64,000 bases of DNA from Balaenoptera acutorostrata (taxonomy: Eukaryota > Chordata > Mammalia > Artiodactyla > Balaenopteridae). The number at the start of each line of letters is the position of its first letter. The first letter of the stretch is position 1. Positions 1 to 12,511 of this stretch are shown one piece after another. The stretch is taken from NCBI RefSeq assembly GCF_949987535.1, contig NC_080078.1:47208207-47272206 (forward strand), written 5' to 3'. The notes beneath the pieces are model-generated. The model saw nothing but the letters and a program-made list of their open reading frames with translations. It had not been told where the DNA came from and made no database searches. The position numbers and the translations under genes are program-made.

Positions 1-2285
1 CACCTTAGTATTTCTAGCTGGAAAAGATCTTTGAGAGTAACTGGTCTAATCATTCTCAACCACTAGCTGGAGAAATGTTTTAAAATATAGGCTGCTATCC
101 TCCCAGATATGGCAATACAGTAGATTTAGACTATGGTGCTGGTATTAAATCAGATGATTTAATCATTTTCTTAGGTAATTTTCACCTTATTTTACAGATG
201 AAGAACAGTCCTAGAGTGGTTATAGCATCTCCTGCAATCTCCTTATTCCCAGGTCAGTGTCTTACCGACAAGCTCAGCAATGCCTGGGTCATTAGGGGAT
301 CTCTTCAGTGTATAACCAGGCAGGAAAAACAGCCCAGACTAAGGGAAGATCTATTGGCTAGAAACAGCCAACAATTATGTTGAAAAATAAATGCAGTTGA
401 GTTATTCTGATGCCTTGTTCAGGCTCTAAAGTCAGCACATAAAGTGAAAAATTCACATGGGCAAAATTATTCTTTCAATTTCTTTAGGAAGGCCCTATGT
501 TAGAAACTGACACGTCTCTCAATATGTTCAACAAAGCCCGTTTTTCCTCCAGATTTAGGAGAGATTGCTGGAGCTTTTAAAGTCCCCATTGGGCAAGAGA
601 AGAAGTTTTCAGCTAATATTTAGGAGCAATGTCAGAGAAGCAACAACAACAAAAAGTCTTCATGTACTAGCATTACACTGATGCAGAAAGAAGCTAAGAA
701 ATATAGGAGAATCTGGACCAACTGGAAGAACAGTGAATTCATATTTCTTATCTCATGCCAAGGTTTATTGTAAAAATGAAAATAAAATCTCATCATTTAA
801 AATCTCTCTTCTTATTTCTTTTTCTTTTCTTAAGAGAGTGCACATAGGCAGCACCTCCTCACCATAGGACATCACTTGCCCTGGTGCCCAGCAGGTTACA
901 TGCCAGGTGGTTGCAACCCTTGCTGCAGAACCAAGTCTAAGATCAGTAGGTCAGGATCAACCTTCCCTGCCTAAGGTCTTCAAACTCAGGATTACAGATG
1001 TGAGCACTTCATTCTGACCAGGCTTTAGCAACTTGGATTCACCACAAGTTTAGGAAATCATAAATCCGCCAATATCCTTCTATTCCCTGCTTCATGCAAA
1101 TTAATAGTCTCCTCACTAAAAGGTGGAGGCTCCCTGGTGTAGACTGAAGACCCTACAGCTTTCTTCTCTACCCTCAAGTTTCCATGTGATGGGACTTCTA
1201 AGGAGGCCATGAATAGAAATAAGGAGAACTTGATCTGATTGAGAGGGGGCATGTTAGCAAGTCTATCGCTAGGCTCACAATCTACCTCCTCCAATTTAGC
1301 TTTTGTCCATGATTAAACTGATTTGTATGTCCATAGGTCCACTCTCATGAAGTTTTTTCTAGTATGTTTCTTGATGAGGAGTCAAGAGATTGGAGAAATG
1401 ATGGCTTTGCCAGACCTATTCATGTTTCTTACCATATTGAATAGCAGTGTCACCATCAAAGGAGGTACGGTTTCCATAGAGGCCACCCCTATGTCCAAAT
1501 GTGTTAGGAGAAGCAATGAGATGGCTACAGATCTGGCCACAGCTTCCATCTAAAGCAGAGATCTGGCTAAGATTGCCTCTCACAGGCAAATCATTTAACT
1601 CCACCGGAATGAGAAAGTATTTTTCTTGTTCTTTCCTGAGTTGAGCTAGATGACAGTGGCAGGATTGCTGATTTCCCATTCAATCAGGGCAGCACATGAG
1701 TCCTATTCAAGTCAAGTGGAGAGCAAGGCAAAGGGTTGTTTTTCCCCCCTGCCCAGCAAGAAGGAAGGCACATGCTTTCAGTTTACAAAAATGGCTGTAG
1801 AATGTCCTTCAGCAGGACCTCTCAGTGTCATTTTTATCCCTGTGTCAGATGTAGATCCAACCACATGCTCAGAAGTTTATTCTCTATTTATAAAAATGTC
1901 ACATCATTTGGATAATCAGCAGATTTAATTTCATAAGGAGTTTTAAATGTTGTCTACTTTGAAACCACCATAAAATCCAGATCATTTAGAGAAAAGCAAC
2001 ATGGCAGCCTCTTCTCCTACACTAAGTGGGTCAAGGTTGTTGATACCGACTCTAAAGATACACCCATCTGGAAGTTAAGGATCATCTTAAAGGCAACCGA
2101 CAGCAAATGTAAATGATGCTTGATCTTTGGGGCATCGCCTGGAGAATCAGGGAGGACAAAGCTTTCTGTTGGTCTGACTGGGCCATGATGACCTGGGCAA
2201 AGACATGACTGTGGCTAAATCAGTGGGACTGCTCCAGAAGACAACACCAGTGGCGATGGTTCTGGAGCTGGAAGAGACATGGCCC
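1..2285. other. Intron with no recognised element
   Basis: Sequence of ordinary complexity. The reading frames are short and overlap on both strands, and none resembles a known protein. I recognised no repeat family. The 1060-1560 part may be very old repeat material, but I cannot place it. Confidence 0.5.
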
Positions 2286-2403
2286 ACATTCCCCATTTTA
2301 CAGACGAGGAGTACCAAGAGATGGACTTAACTGTCCACGGTTATACAAGAGAGTAGATTAATCTGATTAGAACCCAAATTATCTGACTTTTAATTCAATG
2401 TTC
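2286..2403 (-). repeat. MIR SINE fragment
   Basis: The + strand reads CCCCATTTTACAGACGAGGA followed by degraded versions of the MIR core (reverse complement of the usual 'cctcatctgtaaaatgggg' motif). It is a diverged mammal-wide MIR in minus orientation. Confidence 0.6.
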
Positions 2404-3560
2404 TAATTTTTATACCAACCTCCCTCTTTGGGATAATAGTAGCCAGTAGTGAACTGCACCCTACCTCCTCCCACCCAACTTCCAGTGGCCATAAGTCTCA
2501 TTTTGGCTCTGTGAAGGAGGTGAGGAGCTACAGTTACATGGTGGCCTCCTTGATACAATCCTGCAGGCTTGGAAGTTGTCCTATAGTCTCGTGGCCCTCC
2601 AATCCATATTTTGCAAAGAGACCCATCTTCTTTCAAAAACACAAATCCCAATTCTAGGAACATTCTGCTCTTGTCATCTGAGCAAACCTCTTCCTCCACT
2701 TTTAAGAACTGTTCACTTAAATATTAATTGTAGAGAATCTCTACTTCACCTGTCTCATACTACTTATTCTTGGTTTCTACCCAGTACCGGCTTCCATTAA
2801 AACTCACTTGTTTCTTTACCACAAGGTTCCAATACAGAGGAAGATACAGCCATCAGAAGATAAACAAGCTTATGATTTGCCCCCTGCATGAAAGTAAGTA
2901 CTGAAAGCCTGCATTTTTAAAAGAGCTCTTACTCACTTTGCTATTGAGAACAGTGACCCTAAATATTTTTTTCCCAACCCAACATGTTTGAAAGGCCTGG
3001 AGCAATTCCATTGAAAGCAGTGGTTCCACATAAGAGGAGCTCTGTGAAAGGGGTAGGATAAACTACTTAAAACATGCAGTTTGGGGGAACAAACTTCCAA
3101 ATTATTCTCAACCTTTCCTTTTCTCTAGTTGAGAATTATTAGCTTGAGGCATTAATACTAAGAATAGGAGGTTACTCTGTTTTGCTAAAAGAACCTACAC
3201 TTTGCCTCAGTTTTGATTCTTCACTCAAGCCAGCAAAATGGGCTTGTTGACTCTGCAAGCTCCCCAATAATCACTGACACCTTCAGCAAAATGTCCTCCT
3301 AAAGTAGATATCCCCACCCCCCAAAAAACAGGGAACATGGCCACTGGCAGCTCTTATGGCCCTGCGCCGCCACCGAAGTGGGCCCTAATTTTCCCTTCCC
3401 AACTCCAGTTTGCAAAAAAAGTCCCAGGAGAAGACTCTCATCAGCCAATTTTGGGTCCCATGCTCACAGATGTACAATACTTTGAGTGACTAAGTTAGGT
3501 TATTTTGAAATAATTGCCACTGGGCACAGAAGCAGGGTTATAGTAGAACACCAAAGTGCC
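2404..3560. other. Intron with no recognised element
   Basis: No repeat or coding signal that I can support. Short frames on both strands look random. Confidence 0.45.
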
Positions 3561-3564
3561 CAAC

Positions 3565-3685
3565 TAGTTGATCTTAGGAATTTCCTTTCCCTTGAACCTT
3601 AACTGCCACATCTATAAAATTAAAGATAAACATACCTACCTTGAAGAAAGTTTTGGGAAGATGTTGTAGAAATATGAATAGTATG
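3565..3685 (+). repeat. Probable MIR SINE fragment
   Basis: Contains CTTAACTGCCACATCTATAAAATTAAAGATAA and ATACCTACCTTGAAG, which resemble the degraded 3' half of MIR (cctcagtttcctcatctgtaaaatggg, then 'tacctacctcatagg'). Confidence 0.5.
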
Positions 3686-3689
3686 TGTC

Positions 3690-4636
3690 CCAAACACAAG
3701 TCATGGGACACATCAGAGCTGGAAAACACTGGTTTCCCTTCTTTAGCTACTTCACATCCCTACTTTACATCTCCTAGAACTCTTCCTAGAAACCCCAGAC
3801 TTAGTGGCGGTATATATGTATATGAGTTCCCCTATTTAAATATAATCCTATTTTAATATAATCCCCCCTACCCAAGACAGAGTATATTTTCAGGTTTCCT
3901 CTACACTCCATTCTATTTATCTAAAAGTAACGGGGGCATAATGGACACTGTGCTGGGTTAAGGATGGCTGGCAGAGGAGGACATGTGCTATTTATATGTC
4001 AGCACAGAAATCAACCCCTAAACTACCTGGGACTGTAGGTTGATGTCAGTAGAGCACCCTGGGGCCTTGATTATAGAGACAGCCCCTGCTAGGAGAAAAA
4101 AGATCATTAGACTTTAAAAGAGTTCTCCATGTAGAGTTAGATTAGGGAAAAGTGTGCTTGGGCATCCTTACCTCAATGCCTGGAAGTGTCTGAGTAAAGC
4201 CCTCCTTACCCTAGGCACACTGGCTAACTGGCAGGGGCTCACTAACTAAAGCAGCACAATTTATATTATTCCATCTCTTGTGATTCTTACCGATGGGAAC
4301 AGGATTATGAAACCCGGAAACAACAGCAAGAGGCTCTAATTTCTGGCTGCAAAACTCAGGCGTGCCTGTTGGGAATAGATGCTAAAGCAGCGGGGGGATG
4401 GAGAGGCAAGTGGATTTGCCCACTGGCAAGCTCTCAGGTGGGCAGTCTATGGTGACACCTGGCGCTTGAACACTGTCTCCCACCAAGAAAGGCAGAAGCT
4501 ACCTTGGGGCATGGCTTTTATTCTGACAATGGGTATTTAGAATCACAAGATGAAGAGCCAAAACTCACATCTGACCACCAATGTAACTGTCACAAACCTC
4601 AACAAAGACAACCTGAGAACAGAGAAGTATTATGTG
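3690..4636. other. Intron with no recognised element
   Basis: I see nothing beyond ordinary intronic sequence. Confidence 0.45.
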
Positions 4637-4777
4637 TATGAGTGAGTGAGTGAGTGAGTGAGTGAGTGAGTGAGAGGGTGGGTGGGTGAGTGGGTGAGTG
4701 AAGGCGTGTGTGTGGGAAAGAGGGGGAAAGAGAAGGGGGGGAGGGAGGGAAGAAAGAAGATGGAGGGAGAGAGAAAA
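4637..4777 (+). repeat. (AGTG)n microsatellite running into G-rich and GA-rich purine tract
   Basis: About nine AGTG units (4640-4674) are followed by GGG-T-GGG-T-GGG-N5-GGG at 4676-4694 and then an almost pure purine run up to about 4777. The minus-strand frames rich in Ser, His, Thr and Pro are simply translations of this repeat. Confidence 0.95.
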
Positions 4778-7700
4778 CAAACTGTTTGCAAGTCATGAGG
4801 GTTCTTGAAGAGCAAAAGGAACAGGGCACACGTGCAAAGTCTGGGAATACTTTTCTTCCATTATGTCATAGGCAATAAGCATCATGGGTTCCACCTGAAG
4901 ACCAGCCTTGGGCTTAGTCAAAGGATACATTTTTACAGCAGCATATTAGGTTGATGGGTATTAGTACCATAACCACATTCCTGCACAGAATGTGAAGATT
5001 TTAAGATGGAATTTATTTTTCTCTACACACATATCTTAAACTTAAACTGTTCCAGAAACTAAGGCCAGCATAGATATTCAAACAATGCTTCTAGACATAA
5101 GAAGACACCCCCCAAGGAGAACACGGGGCACCTCATCTGCTCCTTCCAGATTTCTGAATGTGAACCACACCACCGTCTTCTGCAGAATTGAAGGATGGTG
5201 CTTGTTTTGCATTTCTGTAAACAATCGTCCACAGGAATTGAAACTTGGTGTGAAGTATATAATTTTCCCATCAGAAATGTAAGCATCATTTCATGTTTCA
5301 TTTAAGCCCCCCCGGTTAAGAAACACACAGATCCTAAGGTGTTCTGCGTCAGTGACATAAGGCAGGCCTCACACTGTTTCTTGGGTTTTTTTTTTGGTGA
5401 TCCATAATATGATTCTGAAATAAAAGTGACAAACAATTTTTAACACTGCATATGTTCAAAAACCTCTGCCAAGAAGGGGAATAAAATAGTCTTGGCGTCA
5501 GAAGCTAAAGTGCAACGGTTCCTCTGTGATCTGTGGTGAGGAAGCAAGTGGCTGTGACCCTGATCTTGTCAAGTTAGCACGAGAGCAGCGGATGAAACTT
5601 TTAGGAGCCTGAATGTGCCTGTCTTCAGTGGATTCCCAATTCCGGATTCTGGGGGACAGGAATGCGTTCACCCTTTTCCATACTTTGCGGATTGTGTGTC
5701 TGAATGTTGGAAGGCAGGGGAGGAAGACAGTGAAGCCAGAAACCAGGATCTTAACTTCTAAAGCACACCAGCGATGAGCCCGAAACTAGCTCTGTTCTCT
5801 GGCTGCCGTCAGTTGACCTTGGGGCCTAGACCACACTGGGTAATGAAGTCTGGGACCCGGGCTCACAACAAGGTGCAGAGCTGGGCGTCTGTCTCGGTGC
5901 CACACTGCCACATACATCCAGCATCTCAGCGTCTCACTGCCACATCTGTAGGCACACTACCCAAAGTGACAAACAGCAACACCACAAGGGTCGTGTTTCC
6001 CTTGGAAGGCACAGAGTAAACAATTTAAATGACAAGTAGATGAGATTTAACATTTTTAACAACAATCTGTTCGTGCTAAAAGCACAGTTAAAAAGTATTC
6101 TATGCTAGGCAAAGGTCCAAAATCTGCATGCAATGACAAGAAACTTCGACCTTCCTCCTACACGGGAAGAAAACTGATTTTGGTTTTGAAAATGCAGAGC
6201 TGGGGTTCCTCCCTGCCAGTGATCCCCAAGTCAAGCCAGGTGCCCACAGAGGGCCTTCAAAGATAAACGAGAGGTTCCTCCATTGAATTGTTCCCACCCC
6301 AGAACAGGGGGTCGGCTTGGGGAGGAGGGGTCTGTGGGCAGGAGAGGGGAGATTAGGGAATTCCCATGAAGTCAATGAATGGGAAGGTTTCTGGAAAATG
6401 ACAGCCTCAAAGATCTGCAGAGATGCAGCTGGGGCCTGGTCTCAGGTGAACCATGACCTCCCCTCTGAACCATGGCTGCCCACGGCCACAGCTTTAATTA
6501 GAGCTCCCAGAATGCTATGCTTCTGCCCATCTGCCGGCTGCTTTATCACTGGCAGAGGGGTGGGGGTTCCAGGTTTGTGTCACACTATAACTGAGGCCTG
6601 ATTAGTACAATACCTTAGGGTTTCCAGGTTTCAGAGTGCCCGGGAAACCCACTGATCTTCCGGCTTGGAATCTTCATCTTAGATGCCTTACTCCCTAAGG
6701 TGACTTCCTGGAAGCCTTAACCACAAGCGCTCTGAGCTGTGGGATGGTTGCCCCCTTGGGGTATTTGAAATCACTGAACATGACCTCCATAATGGGCAAA
6801 CAGCTCCCAGTATCAAGCTATTTGTGGCTTTTAGATCAACAGAACGGGCACCGTAGAAACGCCGCTTAGGCCAACTTCCTGATAGGAAAGGGGTGCCTCA
6901 GAACTGTGGAGTGAAGAAATCACTACTTCACAAGGAACGGTATTTTTAGACAGCATGACAAATGAGGAATGCATGAAACTGCGGATAACGCAGAGCACCC
7001 ACCCCGAAGTAGGAGTCAGTGCCGCATTTCCGCTGCTCGTTTCCATAACGACCCCTTGTTTTGCTCACTTGTCTCTTTAGTAAAGTTTCTGCTTGAGAAA
7101 AATGGGAGCTTTGGGAAATGTTATCATGCCACATGATGTCAATTTTTTTTTTTTTTTTATAGCCAACTCTGATATTCTTTTCTCCTGATTTTCTGAACTC
7201 ACGCGTTCTTAATTCTTAATTTAGCCCAAAATGCCAGCGGGTAATCTCCATTGCTCGCCCCACCTCACGTCTGATCCCTGGGTCTCTCTGCCTCATACCT
7301 TATCTCTGCAGTCATGATTGCCATTTCTTTGAATTTCTGTTCTGTGTTTAATTCATCTCTCCGGTCTTCACAGAGCAATAATTCAATTCTCAGTAGTGAA
7401 TATTCTCTTTTGTTTTTCAATTTTTCAACCAGAAGTCATTATATTTTTTTAGTTCTGGAAGGTCACTGAGTGCCCTAATAATAATATCTTCTTGAGGATT
7501 CGCCTTCCTTTTTTTTTTTTTTTTTTAAATTAAAGCTCTGCTCCATCTCTTCCGTTAGCGCCAATGCAGTCAGAGCCAACTGTACTATTTGTTCAGCTGG
7601 GCTCCCTCAAGTCCCCGAGTCCCCTTAAATATGTGGTGACAACAGCACACTCACAGCTCAGACTTTGGGCAAATGAAACAAGTAGATGCTGGATGAACAG

Positions 7701-7894
7701 AACGTGTTTTTCCCAGTCCCGTGCACTGGGCCCAAATGCCCCAGTCAGGACTCTCTTGCTATGCTAATGTGTGATTTGTGTAATGAGATAGAATCAAATC
7801 AACTATTGCTCAGAGAAAATATTTTCTAAACCTGATGTTGTTGCCTCCTTTACCACCATCACTGTATTCCCAAGAACACTGGTCCCTTGCCTGG
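4778..7894. other. Intron with no recognised element
   Basis: The stretch contains T-runs at about 5388-5397, 7142-7159 and 7510-7526, but no repeat family I recognise. The area 5800-6600 is somewhat richer in GC. No exon-like frame with splice sites was convincing. Confidence 0.45.
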
Positions 7895-8563
7895 ATTTAC
7901 TGTAGGAGCCCCTTAATTAGTCTTCCCTTTTCTACTCTGACATCTTTTAAGTTCATTCTCCAAGCAGCAACCAGAATTTGGTCATTTTAAAGGTGAATCT
8001 GATCATGTTACTCCCTGCCCCAAACCCTCAATGATTTCCCATCAAAAGACTGAGAATAAAAAATCACAGTCTCTCCACGAAACCACAACACTCTATGATC
8101 TGACCCCTGACCATTTGTCCAAATTTGTCTCCTGCTATTCTTTCATCCCTGTGCTCCATTCACACTCTCTCTCTTACCCTCTTGCAAACAGTAAACTCAT
8201 TCTCCCCTCAGGGTTGCCTCTTGTCTTCCCTTTGTGTGGAATGTCCTTCCTCAAGACTTTTGTGTGCCTTGGCTTGCTCCTTCCCACTATCCAAAGCTTT
8301 GTTCCAGGATTATGTCCTCAGAGCAATCTCTACATTCTCTAAAACCACATCCCCCAATAACTCACTACTCAATTACCTTGTTTTACTTTGTACTCTTTGA
8401 GCTATTTTATTTATTTGTTTCATTTATATTTCTCTTTTCCCAGACTATGAACATCCTAAGGAAAAGATTTTGTTTTTCACTGTTCTGTCACTAGTATTGG
8501 AAAAGTGTCTGAGGCTTCGTGGGATTTAATAAATTTCCATCAAATGAGTGAATTAATGAATAC
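7895..8563 (+). mobile_element. L2 LINE 3' part
   Basis: The order of motifs follows the 3' end of L2: CTGATCATGTTACTCCCTGC, the degraded 'ctccagtggcttcccat...' and 'tatgatctgacccctgacc' segments, then the 3' UTR ending in AATAAATTTCCATCAAATGAG. It is ancient and has many frame breaks. Confidence 0.75.
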
Positions 8564-9374
8564 ATAGCTTAAACAATCAAGATGCCAAAAGCATACTGCA
8601 ATGAAGAGACAACTGAATAAGTCCTTAACCTAGTTTGTTTGTTAAGAGAGCAAAAAATACAACAACATATTGCTGGATAGTCCATTTGTATAGCTTTTAT
8701 CTATGTCCTACCACTTATAATTCAGTTATCAGGCAAAACCTGACTTGTTCAAATTCATTTAGCCAATGCGCATTGAAAAGAGAATTAGCACAGGCTATGT
8801 TTAAAGTTGCAATGGCGATAACTAAGTTGTGTTTCTCAATCCAAATTATCTAGATTTTCTACAATGACACAAAGACATGAGCAAGAAAAGACTATGAAAG
8901 CAAAAGAAAGGACTCAAAGACAGAGTAGGCTAGTAAGGAGATCAGAGTAAAAAAACATTAAGTAGGAAACACTAAGTTAACAAATATCTAGGAAAAATAA
9001 CTTTCTGAATAGTTTAGAGACAGTCCATCAGTCAAATTTGTCAATGAGCTGTGAATGTGACCAACATATTTGATCTTCGTCATCAACTCCTTGATGTTTT
9101 GTGTAGTTATGTGTACTCCCATCACATGCCAAGATGGCACATGGGAACTTCCAACAGTGGGAAATATCCTTGGATAATTATTTTAATGGAAATGATAAAT
9201 TTATACCAATATACCAGCTCACTTGTTAGTTTTTAACTTTGAAACACTACATTTTTGCCAAGCAGATGGTCCAGGAGCCTTTACTATGACCGAGAGATAT
9301 ATTGAAGATTACCCGTTTTCAAAGGGACTGAACATCTCTCCCTGGCCTCAGGGGCATTCCAAGGAGAGGCAGGT
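8564..9374. other. Intron with no recognised element
   Basis: AT-rich intronic sequence; I see no repeat family or exon. Confidence 0.45.
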
Positions 9375-9525
9375 CAGACTCTTGGCTCTGAGACTCCAAA
9401 GTCTTGAGCTTGTCATTTAACCTTTTGATTCTAGATGAGGATAATGATAGCAATACCTATCCTAGACGTTCTGTAAGATTGTTGTGAAAATAAAATAATA
9501 CATGTCAAAGAAATGTTTTGTAAAC
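9375..9525 (+). repeat. MIR SINE
   Basis: Contains a degraded MIR core: CTTGTCATTTAACCTTTTGA, TAGATGAGGATAATGATAG, TACCTATCCTAGACG, then ATTGTTGTGAAAATAAAATAATACATG. Confidence 0.7.
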
Positions 9526-10660
9526 TGGCTATTTTAGTTATTTTTTCCTGCATCTTAGAGGTTACTAAAGTTATTCTCTAAATTGAAGTTGTCATATGTA
9601 TACCTTTTAAAGTAAGAGGAAAAGAAACAGCAAGCACCAAAGTACGTTTAGCCGTGCGGTCTTTACTTCTACTTGAAATTAACAATGTTCGTGTCTCTTT
9701 TAAAAATGTTGAAATTACAGTAATTAGCAAAAAATGATGTTGCTGTTTCTTTAAACACACAAGAGCACCAAGAGTTATCTCTCATTAGGAAACTCCCATA
9801 GTCTCTTTCCATATCCAAACATTTCCAAATAATCCATCTCCTACGGAGGAGAAAGCTATATTCATGGGCCATCATAAATGGAACAAAATTCTTTACAGCA
9901 CTCATGTGAGTATATGAGGAGAAAACCAAAATCGGCAGAAAAACGCACAACATTGTGTGTTGTGTGAAACCTATTTGCTGTAATAACATGTTAATTGCTA
10001 AACCTCTGAAATTTAAGCTTCCATAGCATCTCTACTTATTGAACTGCCTTGTTTACTTAAGTCTCCTGTTCATCACTACATATATCCCAAAGCTCTTATG
10101 AAATAAGCAGAATCGGAGGCATGATGAACACTTTGATGGAAGCCTTTAGTTTCATAAAAATCCTCATCATGACAATTTAGCTATCAATTATCCAATAGCA
10201 CACTCAGAAGTCACTTTATAGAAGTGATTAGTTATAAATAAAGAGATCTTAGATTACTGAAAAAATTACCAAACACCAGGAATCCCCTGTCAACAAAGAT
10301 AACTTAACTCTTTAAGGAAAATAGCACCAGATGATCCCTGAATTCTTCCTCTTAACGAAATCCACCCTGTTCTCTCCTTTACACACAAATCCATATTATC
10401 TAAAGACATAAAAATGAGATCCAGGGCTAAATGAATCTGATCATTTTGCCCATCTTCATCACTGAAACCGATCAACATAAATCCTTCAGTCAATTAATTA
10501 CAGGAAATATTCAATCACCCATGTAACCCAAATGAAGCAGCATCAGCTAGCTTTGGCTCAATGACTAGGTCAACTTGCTATTTATGGAATAGATGTATCT
10601 GCCTTTTCGAAACTGAGAATCGAATTCCAGCATCTTGTATGCTCACTGATTGTGTTTTTC
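9526..10660. other. MACROD2: Intron next to the exon, nothing recognised
   Basis: AT-rich intron between the MIR and the exon donor. No repeat family, second exon or regulatory motif could be supported. Confidence 0.45.
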
Positions 10661-10666
10661 TCTTAC
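10661..10666 (-). other. MACROD2: Splice donor of the MACROD2 exon
   Basis: On the minus strand the exon ends CAG and the intron begins GTAAGA, a near-consensus U1 donor site. Reading through the donor adds only a few non-homologous residues, which supports 10667 as the exon end. Confidence 0.85.
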
Positions 10667-10740
10667 CTGGTGCTGATTCTTGGCCAGCCATTCTTTAATG
10701 GTGCTGAGGGCGATAATTGCAGCAGGCTCGTTTGGAAAAC
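10667..10740 (-). CDS. MACROD2: Internal exon of MACROD2 (macro-domain mono-ADP-ribosyl hydrolase)
   Basis: MACROD2 removes single ADP-ribose groups from modified acidic residues of proteins and deacetylates O-acetyl-ADP-ribose; it acts in the nucleus and cytosol and responds to DNA damage. Read on the minus strand, this 74-base exon gives 24 whole codons preceded by two bases that complete a glycine codon begun in the preceding exon. The peptide contains FPNEPAA, then IKEWLAKN, and ends NQHQ. In MACROD2 this segment follows the STGIYG loop that contacts ADP-ribose, and forms the end of that loop plus the next helix. It is bounded by an AG acceptor behind a pyrimidine-rich tract and by a CAG|GTAAG donor. 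Compared with the human protein as I remember it, V to I, N to S and HHE to QHQ are changed. The catalytic GGGGVDG loop lies in an earlier exon not in this window. Homology is recalled, not searched. Confidence 0.9.
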
Positions 10741-10766
10741 CTAAGTGAAGAACAGAATAAAACAAA
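10741..10766 (-). other. MACROD2: Splice acceptor and polypyrimidine tract of the MACROD2 exon
   Basis: On the minus strand the bases just before the exon read TTTTATTCTGTTCTTCACTTAG, a pyrimidine-rich tract ending in AG. This sets the exon start at 10740 and gives the frame that continues the macro domain. No second AG competes within the tract. Confidence 0.85.
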
Positions 10767-11044
10767 TTTTTTAAAAAGGCAAAGGCAATAGAGAAGTCAA
10801 TCATGGTGTGATACTGGCTTTTTCTCATTTAAACAGTATTCATTTCAACCAGTTAGTACTGAGCAAGGGAGACCTCAGTAACATATACACTCTACAGTGC
10901 GCATCACAGTATATGAAGCCTGTGATCCTATATACAAGGCATTAAGGGGGCTGGTCCTATGCCCGTCTAGAGCTAAAAGGCAATAAAGGACTAACTGTCT
11001 CTTCAGTTGTACGATGTCTCTTAAAATGTATTTACGGTTGCTTA

Positions 11045-11190
11045 ATACCTTTCACAACATTTTCATATAATTTTCTCATGTGAGGTGTCAGATTAATGTT
11101 TATGACCCTCAGTTTACAAATCAAGTAAACGTGGGTCAGAGACTACATGTGGTTGAGCCAGGGTCACGAGGTCAGCAGCACTCCATCAGT
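11045..11190 (-). repeat. Possible MIR fragment
   Basis: TTTCACAACATTTTCATATAATTTTCTCATG, followed by TGACCCTCAGTTTACAAATCAAG and 'ggttgagccagggtcacgaggtcag', follows the layout of a reverse-strand MIR but is heavily diverged. Confidence 0.4.
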
Positions 11191-11719
11191 GAGCTGGCAC
11201 AAGACACAGCGAACAACCTGTCACATAGCCATACCACTGAAAGCTACTGTGCAAATTCAAGGAAGGTAATGCCTGTTCCATTTAGAGCCATTGGAAATGA
11301 GGTTTCACATGAAGACAACATGAAATGACCTGATTTTGTAGTACAGGTTTGGTTTTAGAAGGGCAGGAAGAATGATGCACTTATAATACATCGGTGAACA
11401 TGAGCACACATGATCAGAGTTTCTAAAATGCATCCTTTAGCGTATATAAACCAAGCACATTCGAGAACTTGCAGAATCGTCAGACATTCTGCCAACAGAG
11501 ATAAAAATATGTGAAAGAGTAACCTTGTACGTTACTTATTTATGGGGCAGAAAGAAGAAGAGATGGGAGTGACTGTTCTGTTGAAACTACTCTCTTCAAG
11601 CTCACCACTGGCTTCCTAATCAAGAAGGCCCATAGCCTTTCAATCACTCTTCATCTTCTTTGGTATTAAATGTGTTTAACTAGTTTTTCATGTTTCAATA
11701 CGTCTTCCCTCCTGAACTT
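11191..11719. other. Intron with no recognised element
   Basis: No assignable repeat or coding signal. Confidence 0.45.
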
Positions 11720-11945
11720 TTTACAAAAGATTTTTAAATTGTTTTAAAGTGTACAATTCAGTGGTTTTTAATATGTCCACAAATTTGTGCGATCACCACC
11801 ACTAATTCCAGAATATTTTCACTGTCCGGAAAAGAAACTCCGTACCCATTAACAGTCATTTCCCAATCTCCCCTCCCTCCAGCCCCTGTCAACTACTAAT
11901 CTACTTTGTCTCTAGAGATTTGCAGATTCTCCTCCTAGATTTTTC
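11720..11945 (-). mobile_element. Old L1 (L1M) 3' UTR fragment
   Basis: The + strand carries AAAGTGTACAATTCAGTGG, GATCACCACCACTAATTCCA, CCCGTACCCATTAACAGTCA-like text and CCCCTGTCAACTACTAATCT, the reverse complement of the L1M 3' UTR. It is truncated and diverged. Confidence 0.75.
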
Positions 11946-12450
11946 AACACTGCCTTCTTCTGTGTCTCCTCCTACCTATTTGACCTCCCTTGGCTCCTTT
12001 TTCTAGGAGCATCCATTAAATGTCTGCCATTCCCAACATCCTAAACTCAGATGCCTGAGCTGATGCTACAAGTATCATCCACCAATATGTCCATGAGGAC
12101 ATGATCTTATCAGGGAGGCTCCCGTGACATTGTTCATGCAGACGAAGAGAGAGGTGCTGTTGAAATGGGGAGATCTGAGATTTAAAAGACCCAGTTTTAC
12201 TGGAAGGCAAATAGAACTCCTGTCATGTGAGAGAGAGAACCGCTGTCATATGAAAAATGTGCATAAGTTCTCAAATTTCTCAAAGTTCTCAAATTTGCAA
12301 ATTCATCTATGACATTTGGGATTATGGGTTTGTTTTGCATTTGTTTCATCCCTTCCTTAAATTAAGGCTTCAAAATGTAAAACTCTTAAAGTTAGAAAAA
12401 CCTGTTAATTAGCTAATTCATTAAACAAATAATTATTTAACTAGAAAAGA

Positions 12451-12511
12451 GTATGTATATATACATATACACATATGTATATATATATGTATAGACAGAT
12501 AGACAGACACA
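12451..12511. repeat. (TA/TG)n then (GACA/GATA)n microsatellite
   Basis: Alternating TATG and TATA steps at 12451-12493 pass directly into GATAGACAGACA units up to about 12511. Confidence 0.9.

Larger units (their letters stand above)
1..10666 (-). other. MACROD2: MACROD2 intron segment downstream of the exon
   Basis: This is the intron 3' of the exon on the transcribed minus strand; it runs off the left edge of the window. The next MACROD2 exon should encode VDRIIFCVFLE and following residues. I looked for it on this strand and did not find it, so the intron is longer than 10.6 kb. Confidence 0.75.

Noticed and set aside
985..1010. Alu-like phrase GGATTACAGATGTGAGC
   Set aside because: A short chance match; nothing before or after it follows Alu, and the other repeats exclude a primate.
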